From Lucifuga dentata (taxonomy: Eukaryota; Chordata; Actinopteri; Ophidiiformes; Bythitidae): a stretch of DNA of 64,000 bases. Numbering within the stretch: position 1 is the stretch's first letter; every line of letters starts with the position of its first letter. Location: positions 22,818-86,817 of the forward strand of contig VXCM01003250.1 of NCBI GenBank assembly GCA_014773175.1, in the 5' to 3' direction. Below are positions 28,749 to 44,139 of the stretch, in pieces. The notes below the pieces were generated by a model that was given only the letters and a program-made list of their open reading frames with translations, was not told the DNA's origin and ran no database searches. Made by a program: the position numbers and the translations under genes.

Positions 28749-31700
28749 GCCTGGCTCAGTACAGCACGGACCCTCGGATCGAGTGGCACCTTAATGCTCA
28801 CAGCACCAAAGAGGCCGTGATCGATGCCGTGAAGAATTTGCCTTATAAAGGAGGAAACACACTCACAGGTATGACAATAACTAAACAAGATGCTCAAGAT
28901 GAGTGAAAGTTTTTGTCTTAAGAGGCTGAATGTATTAGATAACGTTCCTCCACTCTCTTTTTCAATTTTCACCAAACTTAGAGGACCATGAATGTGTGTT
29001 GTGATGTAGTCTGGATCTGAGACTTTTGAGACTCATTCAGGGATTTGAACCCATAACTGGGCCAGTGTCTTATACTAATCCTGTCTGCCTGTCCAGGTCT
29101 GGCTCTGACCTTCATCCTGGAGAACAGCTTCAGCCCAGAATATGGATCCAGACCTGGTGTTCCCAAGATAGGAATCCTGGTCACTGATGGGAAATCTCAG
29201 GATGATGTGATTCCTCCTGCACAGAGCCTGAAGGACGCTGGGATCGAGCTGTTCGCCATCGGTATGACCCAGCAAACAAACTACAACCTGCTAACCCTGA
29301 CAACAAACCAGCAAAACTTCAACCCCCCAACTACAGCTACAACCCCCAACACTAAACTACAATCTACCAACACTGAACTACAACCCACCTACTACAACCC
29401 CCAACTCCACTTACAACCCACCAACACTAAACTACAACACCCACAGTAAACTACAACCCACCAACACTAAACTATAACCACCAACACTAAACTACAACCT
29501 ACCAACACTGAACTACAACCCACCAACACTATATTACAATCCCCAACACTAAACTACAACCACCCACAGTAAACTACAACCCACCAACACTAAACTATAA
29601 CCACCAACACTAAACTACAACCACCAACACTAAACTACAACCACCAACAGTAAACTACAAACCACTAACACTAAACTACAACCTACCAACACTAAACTAC
29701 AACCACCCACGCTAAACTACAACCACCACCACCACTAACTATAACCAACCAGCAAAACTACAACCCCCAACTCCAGCTACAAACCACCAATACTAAACTA
29801 TAACCACCCACACTAAATTACAACCACCACCACTAACTACAACTGATCAAAACAAACTACAACACTAACACTCAGCCCACCAACACTAAACTACAAAACT
29901 AAACTACAACCACCAACTACAACTACAACCCACTAACAATAACTCTTCCCAACACAAAACCACAACCCACTAACACTAACTACAACTGAACAAAATTAAC
30001 CCTAATCCCCCAACTCCAATTACAACCCACCAACACTAATTACAACCTAACAAAACCAAACTACAACCCAACAACACTTAACTACAACCTAACAAAACTA
30101 AACAGTGACCCCAACTCCAACTACAACCCACCAACAAAAACTACTACCACCCGACACAAACCACAACCCTAAACGACAACCTAGCAACACTAACTACAAC
30201 CTAGTAACATGAAACTACAACCTAGCAACACAAAACTACAACCTAGCAACACGAAACTACAACCCACCGACTCCTCTGCCTCCAGGTGTGAAGAATGCCG
30301 ATGAGAACGAGTTGCAGGCCATCGCGTCTCATCCTCAGGAGACTCACGTTTATAATGTCGCGGACTTCAACGTGATGAGCGAAATCGTGGAGGGTTTGAC
30401 CAAAATGATCTGCGAGCGAGTCGAGCATCTCGACCAGAAGATTAAAGGTCTGAAACCATGACAACAGCAACTCCAAACCCCTTCATGTGCTCTAATATTC
30501 TCATCTTAGTAAGGACTTCACTTTTCTTCTCCAGGAGGACGAGAACCGGCTCCTCCTCCTGCCTCTGTGGCTCCGCCCAGTGACCTGGTGACCTCGGAGA
30601 TCACGGCTCGTAGTTTTCGGGTGACGTGGACCCATGCGCCGGGCCAGGTGGAGAAGTACCGCGTGGTTTTCTACCCGGCCAGCGCAGGACAACCAGAGGA
30701 AAAGGTACTTACCGTGAACAATACTCTGCTAATTAGAGTAAAAGGGTCAATTGATAAGTTCTAAGCCTAGCAGAATCCTTTTCCTTAGCTGATGTGATGT
30801 CATCATCTGAGGCCAAAACGGCTTCCAGCTAAATCCTTTTTTCATGTTTGGGAAGAGATGAAAGTCTGAGGTGCCAAATCAGGTGGAACTAGTTCAAAGC
30901 CACATTCATGGATAGCAGCCAGAAGTACGTACTCGCTGCACACAGGCCCAGTTTGTCCATCTCACAGAGCCTTCAGTGCCTCTGGAAATTAGAAGTTAGA
31001 ATTACTGAGTTCAACTCATGAACAAAAATGGTAAAACGAAACATTAAAATAGAAAAAAACCAATTATATTACTTCCAAAAATATTACAACCCTTCCTTTC
31101 TTCTGTGTCGATCTCAGAACTTATCAATTACCCTTCATGTATGATTCATACATTAATCCACCATGGAGGAGCTCAGCCTCCTGATAAATGAGGACCTGGT
31201 TGAGGACACTCAATAAGAAGCTCCTTATTGTTGTTGTGCTGCGACAGTTTAATCATTGCAGCTGTAAGTGAGATGAATCAGCTCAGACGTGGAGTCAAGG
31301 ATTTGTCTTTTCATCGTCTTATTTTTCCTCCAGTTGTTCTTTGATATTTATTACAACTTGCAGCTGAAGCGTCTCAGTTTCCCCACGAGGAAAATTGAAG
31401 TTGCATCAAAGCTCTCCTGTTCTCTTACACTCATTTTACGTTACTTTAGGGAGGAATGGAACATCCAAAGCAGCGTTTTTAATCCTTATTTAATAACTAT
31501 TGCTCATCATTCTTGCATTGTTTTCCACTGATGGACAGCAGAGAATTAGAGCAAATGGCTTCTCTGGACCCCAAAACCCGCCGGCGGGTTTGAAAGGCAT
31601 GTTTTCTTTAAACAATTGCCAAAATTACACCATTTGTCATAGTCAGAAACTTTAAAAATCAAAATTATCGTTGGGTTTTCAAATTTCTGACAGTCCTGGA

Positions 31701-33874
31701 ACTAACCATGTGCGCCTATACTTCTGTAAGGAAACTAACCAAATCTAAGCTTAGAATAGTAATATTTCCTCAAAAACACTTTATTATAAATATCTCATTT
31801 AAAAATTCGCTAAAAATAAACCCTTTGTCCAATCCAAATTCTGTAAAAAGCAATAAATTCTGCATTTTTCGCCTCAACTAGCAAGCCTAGAGCACCTGTG
31901 TGCTCTTTAACAGTCACATGACAACAATTCAGCAAGTCTTTGGCTGAATGCAGACTGCAGCAGGAACACTAAGCCTATTGATTATCAAGATTATAGACTG
32001 TAAAAATGTATAGTAAATGTAATAGTTCAGTATGTATAGTCCCTTTTTTATTTTATTTTATTTATTTTTCCAGTATTGGTAACACTTGTGGGCACTTGGA
32101 AAAATGTTGTATATATAGATTACATCTTTTTTCAATTTTTTAAAATAAATTATCAAAGAAATTCAACTTATGTTTTTTTTCTTTTTTTTATGATTTATGA
32201 CATTATAACTGTGTTATGCTGCACTAAAGACATGTCTGAGTTCTTCCTACATATAGCCATGATTGTGCTGCTTCCATAGAGCTGCAGGACTTGCAGCTAC
32301 AGTGAAAAATGAGCCACAGTGATAAAAATGTGACAGGAGCAAAAACCGCCCAGAAAGTGTTTGGAGTCCAGAGGTTAAAAGAATAATAGATGATACTGAA
32401 ATTAAAACCCAGTGTTTTGTGTTTTTAGGTGGTCCAGGGGACGGAAAACAGCGTGATCCTGAACTACCTGAACTCTCTGACGGAGTACCAGGTGGCCGTG
32501 TTCGCCGTCTACCGCAGCTCTGCCAGCGAGGCTCTGAGAGGAAGCGCGACTACACGTAAGGAGAGAAGTTTATCATGGGGGCATGGACGTTTGGGGGAGA
32601 GGTGTTGGAAACGGATGGGTGTGCAGCTGAAACAGCAAAATAATGCTGGATTCACATGTTGACGGTGCGGTAGACGGAGAACTCCATGACTATGTAAAGT
32701 TCAAATTTCCAACTTTTTCCACTTGTACCTGCAGAGACGAATCAGATGTTGGTTTATTCTCCGGTTAAAGATTTTTTCTACTAGAAAACAGTCTGAAATC
32801 TCCCCTGAATCTCTCTTCATCCATCGTTGGGTTTTGAAGTAGCTGATGGAATTATGGCAGCCAGTTGTTGGGATGAACCCACATTCATCTGCCTGCCTTT
32901 CTTGTTGGTTCTTTAAACAAGCATATTAAAAAAAACAGCCAGAGTCAGAGCTTTCCTGTTTGGACAAAATGCTAAAATGCTAATGCTATACTGAATGATA
33001 TCCTACCAAATTACCATGGCAATGTCTCTGTCTACCATCATTGTCTGCTGCTGCAGTCGACAGTAATTCCACTTGAATGATTGATTGGTTGGTGCTGTTT
33101 TTCTGTAGAATTAGAGCAGGTAAAGGTAACACAACGATTCTGTCTCAGAGCTGAAGATGCAGCAGCTTACGTGTTTTTCCTGCGTGGTTTGATCCAGCTC
33201 AGTCTGGCTCGGGTTCATTTCCCCTCTTGGAACAGTTCTTTGCTGCAGGTCTGAACACAGCTCCTGCTCCTGGATGCTGAGGAAGTGGTCTCGGTCTGGT
33301 TCCAGATGACTTTTTTTTCCAGGTTGTTTTTTGGGACTTAGCTCCATCATGCATTCTGCTTCTCTGGCTCTGACGTGACCGCCTGTGGTGAGTTCTAATT
33401 CGGCTCATGTCGCCTGAGGCCTCATGCTGACGTGAGAAACACTGAACCTGCAGCATGCTGGGAGGATTCGCCGGCCTCGTTCAGCCCGGCTCCAGGCTGA
33501 TAAATGACGGGGAATTCCTCCCCGTTGGTACTGGATTAATGGGAAGTTACAAGTCGACCTTGTTTCAAAGTTAATGTGCTTTTGCTGCTGTAAGCTGGCA
33601 GACGAGCTGCAAAATGCAAAGAAACGATGACGCAGGATGAGTACTGATGACGGATACCAGGATATAATACCCAGTCTGATAATGTGTGTGTGTGTGTGTC
33701 CCAGTGGCCTTGCCCATGGTGAATGACCTGGAGCTGTTTGACATCACTCACAGCACCATGAGGGTCCGCTGGAAGATGGCTGCTGGGGCTTCTGGGTACA
33801 TGATCCTGTACGCCCCGCTGACGGAGGGAGACACTGCAGATGAGAAGGAGGTGAGGAGTGTGTGTGTGTGTGTN

Positions 33875-33925
<51 letters not shown>

Positions 33926-36900
33926 CTGTTTGTAAACTAAAAATGCTTTCTTAAAGGTACACTGGAGGTTTCTGACCACTAGCAGCGCTGTAGAGTGATG
34001 CTTTGAAAAGCGAGATGAAGATGGCAACGAAATGAAAAGATTTAGAAAATAATTAATGTGCTTCCTGTTATGAAGCTCCGTCTGTGAATTTATCAGACAG
34101 CTAACATTTGAGTTTAGCTCCTAATTTACCAATATTGCCTTTACATATTCTATAAAGTAATAAGTGAAATGAATTGACGTTCATGGTTTTCGTGCTGTCA
34201 TGACAACTGCACGTAACACGCAGTATGAGATGCTCTTTAGCTCTGCCGGGATCCTCACTTCCTGCTTTGCTCTTCATCTTCACATATCGGTAGCACAGAT
34301 TTTTCCACTGTATGCTTCAGGAGGCTTGAAGTGGGCCGGTACCTCTGAGATTTTCATTTCAGAGTACCGGGACATTTTCAGGAGTACCAGAACCTCTCAT
34401 AAATCTTCCGTACTCTGCTGCAGAACAACGCAGAGGAAACAATAGCAAAGGTGCAGCTGGATGAATTAAAATGGGGGACCGCATAAATACGTGTTTACAT
34501 ACACATATTTATATACCGGCCCCCCTGCGACTGACCTGATCCCCCCCCAACCCCAATTACCAGACAATGGTGACCAGCACACGGATAAGGGGAGTATCGG
34601 CACCTTTTTTTTGTCCACTGGACCCCAGACAACGAACTCTGCTGTCAGGAATTTGGCGATCTTTATAATTCCTGATGGAGGAATCATACGGATTCTGGAT
34701 CTTCTCACCTGCTCTGCCAGTCGCTCATTAACCTGTTTGCCATTGTTTTTTTTTAATCCTTCCTTCTCCCTTTCTTTGCCCTTCCTCTGCAACTCTTCGC
34801 TTGGCCAGTTGTTTGTGAAGGTGCATTTACATCAAGTGGATGCATTGTTTCAGAGTGTGGTACATTTTATTATTTGGGCTCAAATCGTCACCCAAAGACT
34901 GCATCTATCCATCCATCCATCCATTTTCTTTACCCGTTTGTCCTATTAAGGGGAGTTTATTAAAAAAATAAATAAATAAAACGGACACATTTATCCTTTG
35001 ATAATTCACTACGCGATGCACCCAGATGTAGATTACAAATTTTATTATTAAAAAAACAAATTATTCCTTTCTCATTTTAAAGGACCATACCACTCATTTT
35101 GCATGTTTGAGCCTAATATATTCAATTTTCATACATGTTACATTACTGACAATCATTTCCCAAAGGATAAAACCGTATTTCAGCATTCCTGATATTTTGC
35201 TAAATCTCTTAATCTTTCAAAATCAAATATTCAAGTGATACATCCACCTTAAAAATCCATGTTTCTCCTGCTAATAGTTACACAGCCTTATGAAGTCACG
35301 GTCCTTTAAATTTTTCCATAAACACAGGTCTTCTTTTGGGACTATATTCCCCGGTGGAGGCATACATTCACTCCACGCTTTTTATTGAGCTTAAACACTA
35401 AAATTACATAACTTCTAAAAAAACCTGAATACACGTCTTGTTGGTGATGATGGATTACCTATCCCAAGAACGTTTACAGTATCAACAAGTTGATTTTAAT
35501 AGCAGAATGAACTGAAACCAATGGAGGTCTGGAAGGTAGAGAAAACATTTTTAATTCACCATTCCAGTAGTATGCTTTGGGAAATGATTGTCAGTAACAT
35601 TACATGTATGAAAATTGTATATATTAGGCTCAAACATGCAAAATGGGTGGTATGGTCCTTTAAAAACCAATTTATGACTAATCAAAATCCAACTACAACA
35701 AGAAGAAAAGGTTTAAAGCCGAAGGTTTGAGCTGCTCAAAGAACAGAAAAAGACTCCTGAAGACTCAGAAAACAGCCAGGAGACGAGCATCAACAGGTAA
35801 GAGAATATGAAACCAAATCCTAAACAGCAGATCAGTCCCTGACAGGTAAATTGTAGGATTAGCGGATGAAAGAGAAGAGGAAGAGGAGGAGAAAGTGAAG
35901 GGCACAACGTCTGTCTCTGTCCCATTAGTCCTCGTTATCCAGCCGTTACACTCCCTCCAGCCACAACGTCAGCAACACTCCTCACAAGGAGCTCATAGCA
36001 GGACGACTTCCTGTAGAGAAGGACGAGCTCCATTTACAGGCAGCGCAGGCAGAGACGATCAGCAGGCCCACCTGCCCACGTTCCACCTGTCCACTTTCTA
36101 CCTGTCCACGTTCTACCTGTCTGTTCTACCTGTCCATGTTCCACCTGTCCACTTTCTACCTGTCCACGTTCCACAGTGGGCTGAATGTGGACAGATCAGA
36201 CTCTCAGTAATCAGTTACAACAAGTTATTTATGTTCAATCAGCAGCTGTGCAGCATCAACATACATGACCGCTCAAAAGTTTAGAGGCGTCATTTAAAGG
36301 ACCATACCGTCCATTTTGCTGTTTGAGTCTAATATGTTCAATTTTCATACATGTAACATTATTGACAATCATTTCCCAAAGCATACTACTGGACCTGTGA
36401 ATTAAAAATGTTTTTCCTACCTTCCAGACCTCCATTGGTTTCAGTTCATTCTGCTATTAAAATCAACTTGTTGATACTGTAAACGTTCTTGGGATAGGTA
36501 ATCCATCATCACCAACAAGACGTGTATTCAGGTTTTTTTAGAAGTTATGTAATTTTAGTGTTTAAGCTCAATAAAAAGCGTGGAGTGAATGTATGCCTCC
36601 ACCGGGGAATATAGTCCCAAAAGAAGACCTGCGTTTATGGAAAAATTTAAAGGACCGTGACTTCATAAGGCTGTGTAACTATTAGCAGGAGAAACATGGA
36701 TTTTTAAGGTGGGTGTATCACTTGAATATTTGATTTTGAAAGATTAAGAGATTTAGCAAAATATCAGGAAAGCTGAAATACGGTTTTATCCTTTGGGAAA
36801 TGATTGTCAGTAATGTAACATGTATGAAAACTGAATATTTTAGGCTCAAACATGCAAAATGGGTGGTATGGTCCTTTAAGTAGTTCTTGCTATTTTATTC

Positions 36901-38538
36901 AATTATACTGTTTTCTTTTTAATTATTTAAGTCAAACACCAAAATGTATTTTAAGATGTTTCATTTAGTATTTCAAAGTGTTTAAATGCTAAATAACAGC
37001 ATTTTAGTGAGATTTAATCTCTGCTTTGTAAATGTTCAGCATCAGTTTCATCAGGGAATAATCTAGAATTTCCTAATAATCTCTGGAGCTTCTCTACATG
37101 AATCTGGAATTATCTACAGCTCATGTCAGGATTCTGGACAGTTTCAATAAAATGCGGTCGTGTATATGCTTTTATGATGTTTTTTTATTTTGAGCCAGAA
37201 TTCTAATTTTTTTTTAAGAATTCATTTCAAAATGTGTCTAATAGATGTTGTCTAATATTTTGCATAAATTTTTATGATATGAAGCCCTCAAAACTTGGCA
37301 GCACATCTTCTTTCTCCGAGGCTGCAAAATGAAGATGATTTATTTATAGGAAGAGACAAGCGGAGCAGATGGACAGACATTTGTCTGATCTCCCGTTTTG
37401 CCAAATTGTTTTAGCATCCGGTTTGTGTTTGGCAGAAGGTAAAGAAAGATGCTGCGGTTCAGATTTAGTCACCGCAGTTTGTCAGCAGGAGCAGCAGTTT
37501 ATCTTCCTCGCCTAAATACAGGCTGAACATCTGGTTAACGCCAGGACGAAAACCAACACCAAGCTGCTGCTGCTGCTGCTGCTACGCTAACTCAGATCAC
37601 AGCATCAAAACAGCTGCAGCACTATTACTGGAACATCCATCCATCCATCCATTTCCAGCCATTGATTGGGTTCAGGCAGCATGCTAAGCTGAGTAGCCCA
37701 GATGTCCCTCTCCTGAGCCACGTCCTTCAGTTCTTGCTGCGGATCACAACACATTCCCAGGTCAGATGGATTGTATAATCACTCAGGTGTATTCTGGGTA
37801 CACACCTGTGGTCTCTACCTGGAATACCTCCCCAGGGAGGCATCCTGATCGATGCCTGAACCTCCTCAGCTTGCTCTTTTCGATGTAAAGGAGGAGTTGG
37901 TTCTACTCCAAGCTCCCTCCCAATGTTTGAACCCCTCACCTGATCCGTAAGGGCGAGTCCCAATACTCTGCAGAAAAACTCATTTTGGCTGCTTGTTTCT
38001 TGTTTCCGCAATCTCATTCTTTCTGTTATTACGCAAAGCTCAGAGCATATGGTAAGAGCTGGAACTGTTGGAATAATGTTGAGCTGTTTGATTAAAGTTT
38101 GCTAAATCAAAATCATAAATTTATAGAGGGGATAATGTAAAAAAAAAAAAAAAATCCAAATAAACAAGAAAATGGAGACTTCCCATCAAATGCTGGTTGT
38201 TTAGAAGGACTGGGAATGTGGATTCTTCCCAGCAAATAGACAGAGCCGGCAGGTAAGTTCAGGGAGTCCTGAGAATTTTCAATTAATACACAGATTTGAT
38301 GACTGGGAGTTTGGAGTATTCCCAGTAAATACACAGATCTGGATCGTCTGTTCAGAAAGCCTGAAACCGTTTTGAGGAGCCATGCTGCAGTTTATTGAAA
38401 ATTAAAGTTAAACAAAAATATATGAAGAGCCAGATTCTCAAAGAATCTTAAGTAATCATGGCTTGATGCTCTGCTGCTCATCTAAACAAAATTCCCACAG
38501 GTGGATGGAGAGACGTGGAGATGCATCATCTGATAAAG

Positions 38539-38580
<42 letters not shown>

Positions 38581-38719
38581 GCAGGTGAAGGTGGAGGACT
38601 CGGTGAACGAGGTGGAGTTGGAGGGTTTGACTCCAGACACAGAATACACGGTGACCGTTTACGCTTTGTACGGAGAGGAAGCCAGCGACCCCATGACCAG
38701 CCAGCAGACCACCTGTAAG

Positions 38720-38754
<35 letters not shown>

Positions 38755-40452
38755 ACTTAAATTAATTTTCTTAAGTTGCCAACAGGTTTTATGATTCTCC
38801 CTCTCTCTCAGGCCGTATATTAAATATTATGGTGGCGTTTAATGAACCGTAAAACATTTACAGCCTCTCAAAGTCTGTCACAAGAAAAACTCACAATCTC
38901 CCCATGACTGCTTATGTATATAAGTTATTTGTAGAAAATCTGAATATTGTGTCAGCACGCTAAAGCAGACATATGGAACCATGAAGACTTTTGGCTCCTC
39001 ACATTAACATGTGACATTTATCCAGATGTTTTCCGGATAAGGAAAAAAACACAGATTGGAATTATAATTGGAATGCTGTCTGATCTTCCAGACCTCAGAT
39101 AGATGTGGTCTCAGCTGATTGGCTCTCCTCCTCATGTGACTTGTGACTTTTTTGGTACTCACCTGGGTGTTTCCACCTTTAGCTGTTAGCCTTTTAGCCT
39201 TGTAGCTAACAACAGAGGAAGCTCCTTTGTAGGAAATAATTTATCAGGTTCTTTGCAGGCTTATTTTGTTTGGATGGATGGATGGATGGCTTTATTAATC
39301 CCTGGAGGAAATTAAATTGTTATAGCAGCAGATACATTAAATTAAATGACATTACACTACACTAAAATGTGCAAAAGAGCAACAAGTTTCTTCTTGTTGC
39401 TCATCATATGAAAATTCATCACTATGCCATCACGCCACAATATCGCAATACCATGATATGATGACTTTTTATCATATAAAAACTTATATGATGTCATCGT
39501 GAAGGAAGTGAGACAGTCCAGCTGCTCAGATAACGAGAATGTTTTAATGTAAATGTGGCGTTTAGAGTCTGACAGACTCTAGTTTCTCTGATTAGCGCTT
39601 CATTTTTAGATAAAAACCTTCCTGTTTTCATCCTGTTCATGTGTTAAAGAGCTCCTGTTGACTAAATGTTTGATACCGAGAAGAGGAAGAGTCTTCGTGT
39701 TTGCAGCGTTCGGTTTCTGCAAGTACGACTAAACTGGCCCCTGGCGATGCCAAACCGCCAGCCAGCTTCTCCATCTGAAGCTATTTTCTGTCCCTCAGAT
39801 TTATTCTTAAGGGGTTTGAAGGCTGGAAAAGAGCAGCGGTGCCCCCCCGCCCCCCCCCACGCCCACACACCAAATCCCCATCACGCTCACTAATTAAGGT
39901 TTTATGAAGTCTGATTTAAGGTCTGAGGCTGCGGCTTTAATTCAGGCCATGTTTATGTCTTTATGGCTGTTTGAGGCTTTGAGTGCAGGTCAGATAAGGA
40001 CGAAGACGCAGGCTGTTTTTAATGTCCTTCAGAGGACTTTTTATAATAAAATAACTTTTAATTCATCCATCCATCCATTCATCCATCCGTCCAGGTCATT
40101 TTCAAACATATTCAGTCACATCATCCAGTCATGTATTTATAATTTCATTCATTCATTCTCATTTAGCTGCCTGCATTCATTCATTCATTCATTCAGTCAT
40201 CCATTCATTCACTCATTCCTTCATGTGAATTAAATATTTGTGCGTGATTTTTAAAAATTTTTTAAACGTTACAGAATTTTGGGTTGAGAAACTTCATTTT
40301 CACGTTTATCATTAATTTTCCAAACTTTTCCTTTGAACTCCACTTCAACCAAACCCAGACAAACATTAAATCTTCCTTATCTCTTAACTTTTTCATTTCC
40401 CGTCCTCCTCATGCCTACGCTGACCTCATTACGACCTACTGTAAACGCAGAC

Positions 40453-40494
<42 letters not shown>

Positions 40495-43400
40495 TGAGTC
40501 ATCTTTATTCTGACCTGCAGGATAATTGAGGTGAAGGAACAGCGGCTACAATCAGGGTTTTACTTTAAAGAAAACAGACCAGCCATTCCAGCCGGAAAAG
40601 TTTCCTCGGCTCAAAGTCAGATCAGATTCCCAGAATTAACGGAGAGATGGTCCTTCCACGTACGAGAGAGAGAGAGAGAGAATTAAAACAGTAGATCCAC
40701 TAAACCAGCTTTAAAACAAAATTTCATGAGTGACATCACTGTTTATCAAAAAAAGTGACAACATTTTAATCTTCATTCTTTAAAAAGATTTTTTTTTTTT
40801 TTAAATTCTTGATTCTAGAATTGTTTTTTTNAAAACCTCAGTGCCTATGATGCCGGCGAGGAACCTGCATTTCTCTGACGTGGACCACAGCTCCGCCCGG
40901 CTCACCTGGGACTCTGCCTCCAGGAAGGTCAACGGCTACCGCATCATGTACGTCAAGACCAACGGAGTGCAGACCAATGAGGTGAGAGCATCCAGGACGA
41001 AAGAAAGATAGGATCCTCTGAGGCCCTGGATTCTGTCTGTTAGCAAGGAAACCACGACAACAAGCAAAGCTTACGGTTTAGCTAACGTTGCGATGACATA
41101 AATTCATGCATAAATTATTTAAAAGGTCGTCAGCAGTAGCTAGCCTGAAGGAAACCTGAGGATGTCCTCTGTTCGTCTCTATGCAGGTGGACGTTGGCCG
41201 TGTGACTTCCTGGTTGCTAAGGAACCTGACCTCACTGACAGAGTACACGGTCGCCATCTTCGCCGTCTATGACGAGGGACAAGCTGAGCCGCTGACTGAC
41301 AGCTTCACCACGAGTAGGAATGAATAATGATGTATGAGGACAAACGTCCTCAGTCCAGCTTTTCTTTAATCATCATGTGTTTCTATGTAGCGACCGTCCC
41401 GGACCCGTTGGATCTGAGGAGCAGTGACGTTTCCACGGACAGTTTCCGGGTGTCATGGCAACACCCTGCGTCAGACGTGGTTCTGTACCGACTCATCTGG
41501 ACGCCCACTGATGGAGGAGACAGCAAGGAGGTGTGTGTGCGTGTGTTTTCATTTATGTATTTTATAAAAACCAAATTCAATCAACACACTACTTCACTGA
41601 CAACAGTTTTCCAAAACGTAAAACCATATTTTAGTGTTTCTGTTATTTATACCAATCTTTCAAAATCAAATGTTCAGGTGATTCACACACCTCAAAATTC
41701 AACGGTTCACATGCTAATTTACATACGATTGTAGAAGGCATGTTCGTTTTTAATTTCCCTGTAAGGTGTCTTCTCCTGGGACAACATTCCCTGGTGGAGG
41801 CATACATTTTTTTCCATGTAGCTCTGTGTTGGATCAGTTAAATTAAGTAACTTTAACAAAAAATAAGAACAGCATGTTGTTTGCTGTGATGATTATTTAT
41901 CTCTACACGTCGATTTTTATATCATATTGGAATGAACTGAAACCAATGACAGTCTGGAAGGTAGGAAAAACAATTCTAAAATTTACCGCTCCAATAGTAT
42001 GTTTTGGAAAATGGTTGTCAGTAACGTTACGTGTAAGCAGGTTGTATTTATTGGGCTCAAACATACAAAGTCACCGGTATGGTCCTTTAAATCCTGAAAT
42101 GATGCTTAATTCTTATCTACTTGTGCTTGTTAACAGCTTCAACAGGATTTAAACATCCGTCCACGTCTATTTTTCTGTTATTTTCTGTCTGTCAGGCTCT
42201 GGTGAACGGAGACATCAACACGTACCTGATAAAAGATCTGCAGCCCTTCACCGAGTATGAAGTCCTGCTGGCCGCCACCTACATGGACGAGGTTGAGAGC
42301 GACGAGGTCATCCTGTTAGAGTCGACTAGTAAGTCACACATCACCACGACTCACTGGCATGTGAAAATATGACGACGTCAGAGACCGCCTCACGTCAAAA
42401 ATTACTCAGGCCGCTTTCACGTGATAAGCGTGGAGTTTGGTCTTCCATTGTTGTGTGTTGGAGCTGAGCGGCGTCCCGACCTCACGGTGATGCAGCTACT
42501 AATTCAGACCGACTTCACTGTTATTTAATCGTATTTTCTTACAAATTCAAGATTTTCCATGACAGTAGTTATACGCTTTATTAAACCTATTCAAAACGTT
42601 AAAATGATTGTGCAAATTAATAAGTAAAATGTATTTATAGAGCAAATTTCACAGACAGTCATAAAGTGCTTCACACAAAGAGTACTAAAAATAAAAAAAA
42701 TGCAATGCAAAAAACTAAAACAATGCAAACAGGTAGATATAGTGAGAAAAAAACACAAGTTCCGACACATAATTAGACAAAAAACCAAATAGGGTATTAC
42801 CTAAATACCCGTCTGAATAGGAATGTCTTTAGCTGTTTTTTAAAAACCTCCTCTGAATCTACAAAACGAAGGGAGATGGCGGCTCGTTCCAGAGTTTTGG
42901 CCCGATCTCCATGTATTTTAAAACGTGTTTGGGGCGCCACCAGCAATCTGTGTTCTGATGACCTGAGGAAGGCAGGCCTGTAAAAGCTCTGAGATCTCAC
43001 CATGCAAAGCCTTAAATGTTAAACCAAGAGTTTTAAACCTGACAGGGAGCCATCAAGAGATTTTAAAGTTGGACGATATGAGATCTCTTTCTGGTTAAAA
43101 GACATGCAGCAGCATTTTGGACAGATTACAAACGATTTAAGGATGATTTGTTAAGACAGTTAAAAAGGGAATTGCAATAATCCAATCGAGACGAGATAAA
43201 AGCATGAATAATTAGTGCCACTTCCGCCTTGGAAATAACAGATCTTAACTTAGTGATGTTCTTTAGATAAAAGAAAGAAGAGCGAGATGGCTGCCTGACA
43301 CGACAATCTAAAGACAAAGAATGACAAAAAGGTTTCACAAGCTTGCTTTAACAGAAGAGCCTAAAGACCCAAAACACTGTTAGATGCTGGGATGGAGTGA

Positions 43401-44091
43401 TCAGGAGCAACGATGCTTAGTTTGCATTTAACTGTAGACGGTTATCTGTTAGCCAAGATCTGATGGCATCAAACAATTATTTACATCAGCAAGTTTATGA
43501 AGCTCTTTTGGTTGGAAAGAACAAAAAAGTTGGATGTCATCAGCATATAATGATAAGAAATGTTGCTAAATTTAGTAATTATCTGTCCAAAAGGTAGCAT
43601 GTACAAGCTAAACATGGTAGCTGCCAAAACTGATCATTATTTCTGGTTTTATTTTTTATTTTTATATTTTATATTTATTTATATTTTTTATTTTCAGTTG
43701 AAAGAACAACAACCATCGCAACAACGACCACGACCACAGCAGGTAAATCCTTCATTCCAGTAGCCGTTGACATGATTTCCTGCAGAGTTGATGAGAATTA
43801 AGTCGTCCACAGTTTCATTTTTAAATAAGATATGAGTTTAAAAAAAAAAAAGAGTTTCAGAAGCTCTTTTAAGGATTTTTGTTGTTTTTGGATAAGTTGA
43901 CATGATCTCTGCATGTCTTCCAGTTCGTCGTTATGGTGTGAGGAACCTGCAGATCAGTGATGAAACCACCTTCAGTGTCCGTGTCTCCTGGCAACCGGTC
44001 GACTCCAGAAACGTCCGACATTATCGACTGAACTACGTCACCGCCAAGGGCGACCGAGCAGAGGAAATGGTAGGAGAGAGAGAGAGAGAGN

Positions 44092-44139
<48 letters not shown>

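Noticed and set aside
33111..33456. Minus-strand open frames rich in Gln, Arg and Ser
   Set aside because: No recognisable family and no splice context; intronic chance frames.
42797..43338. Antisense gene in intron 15
   Set aside because: The peptides are the decayed C-terminus of an L2-like reverse transcriptase with its LINE 3' tail.
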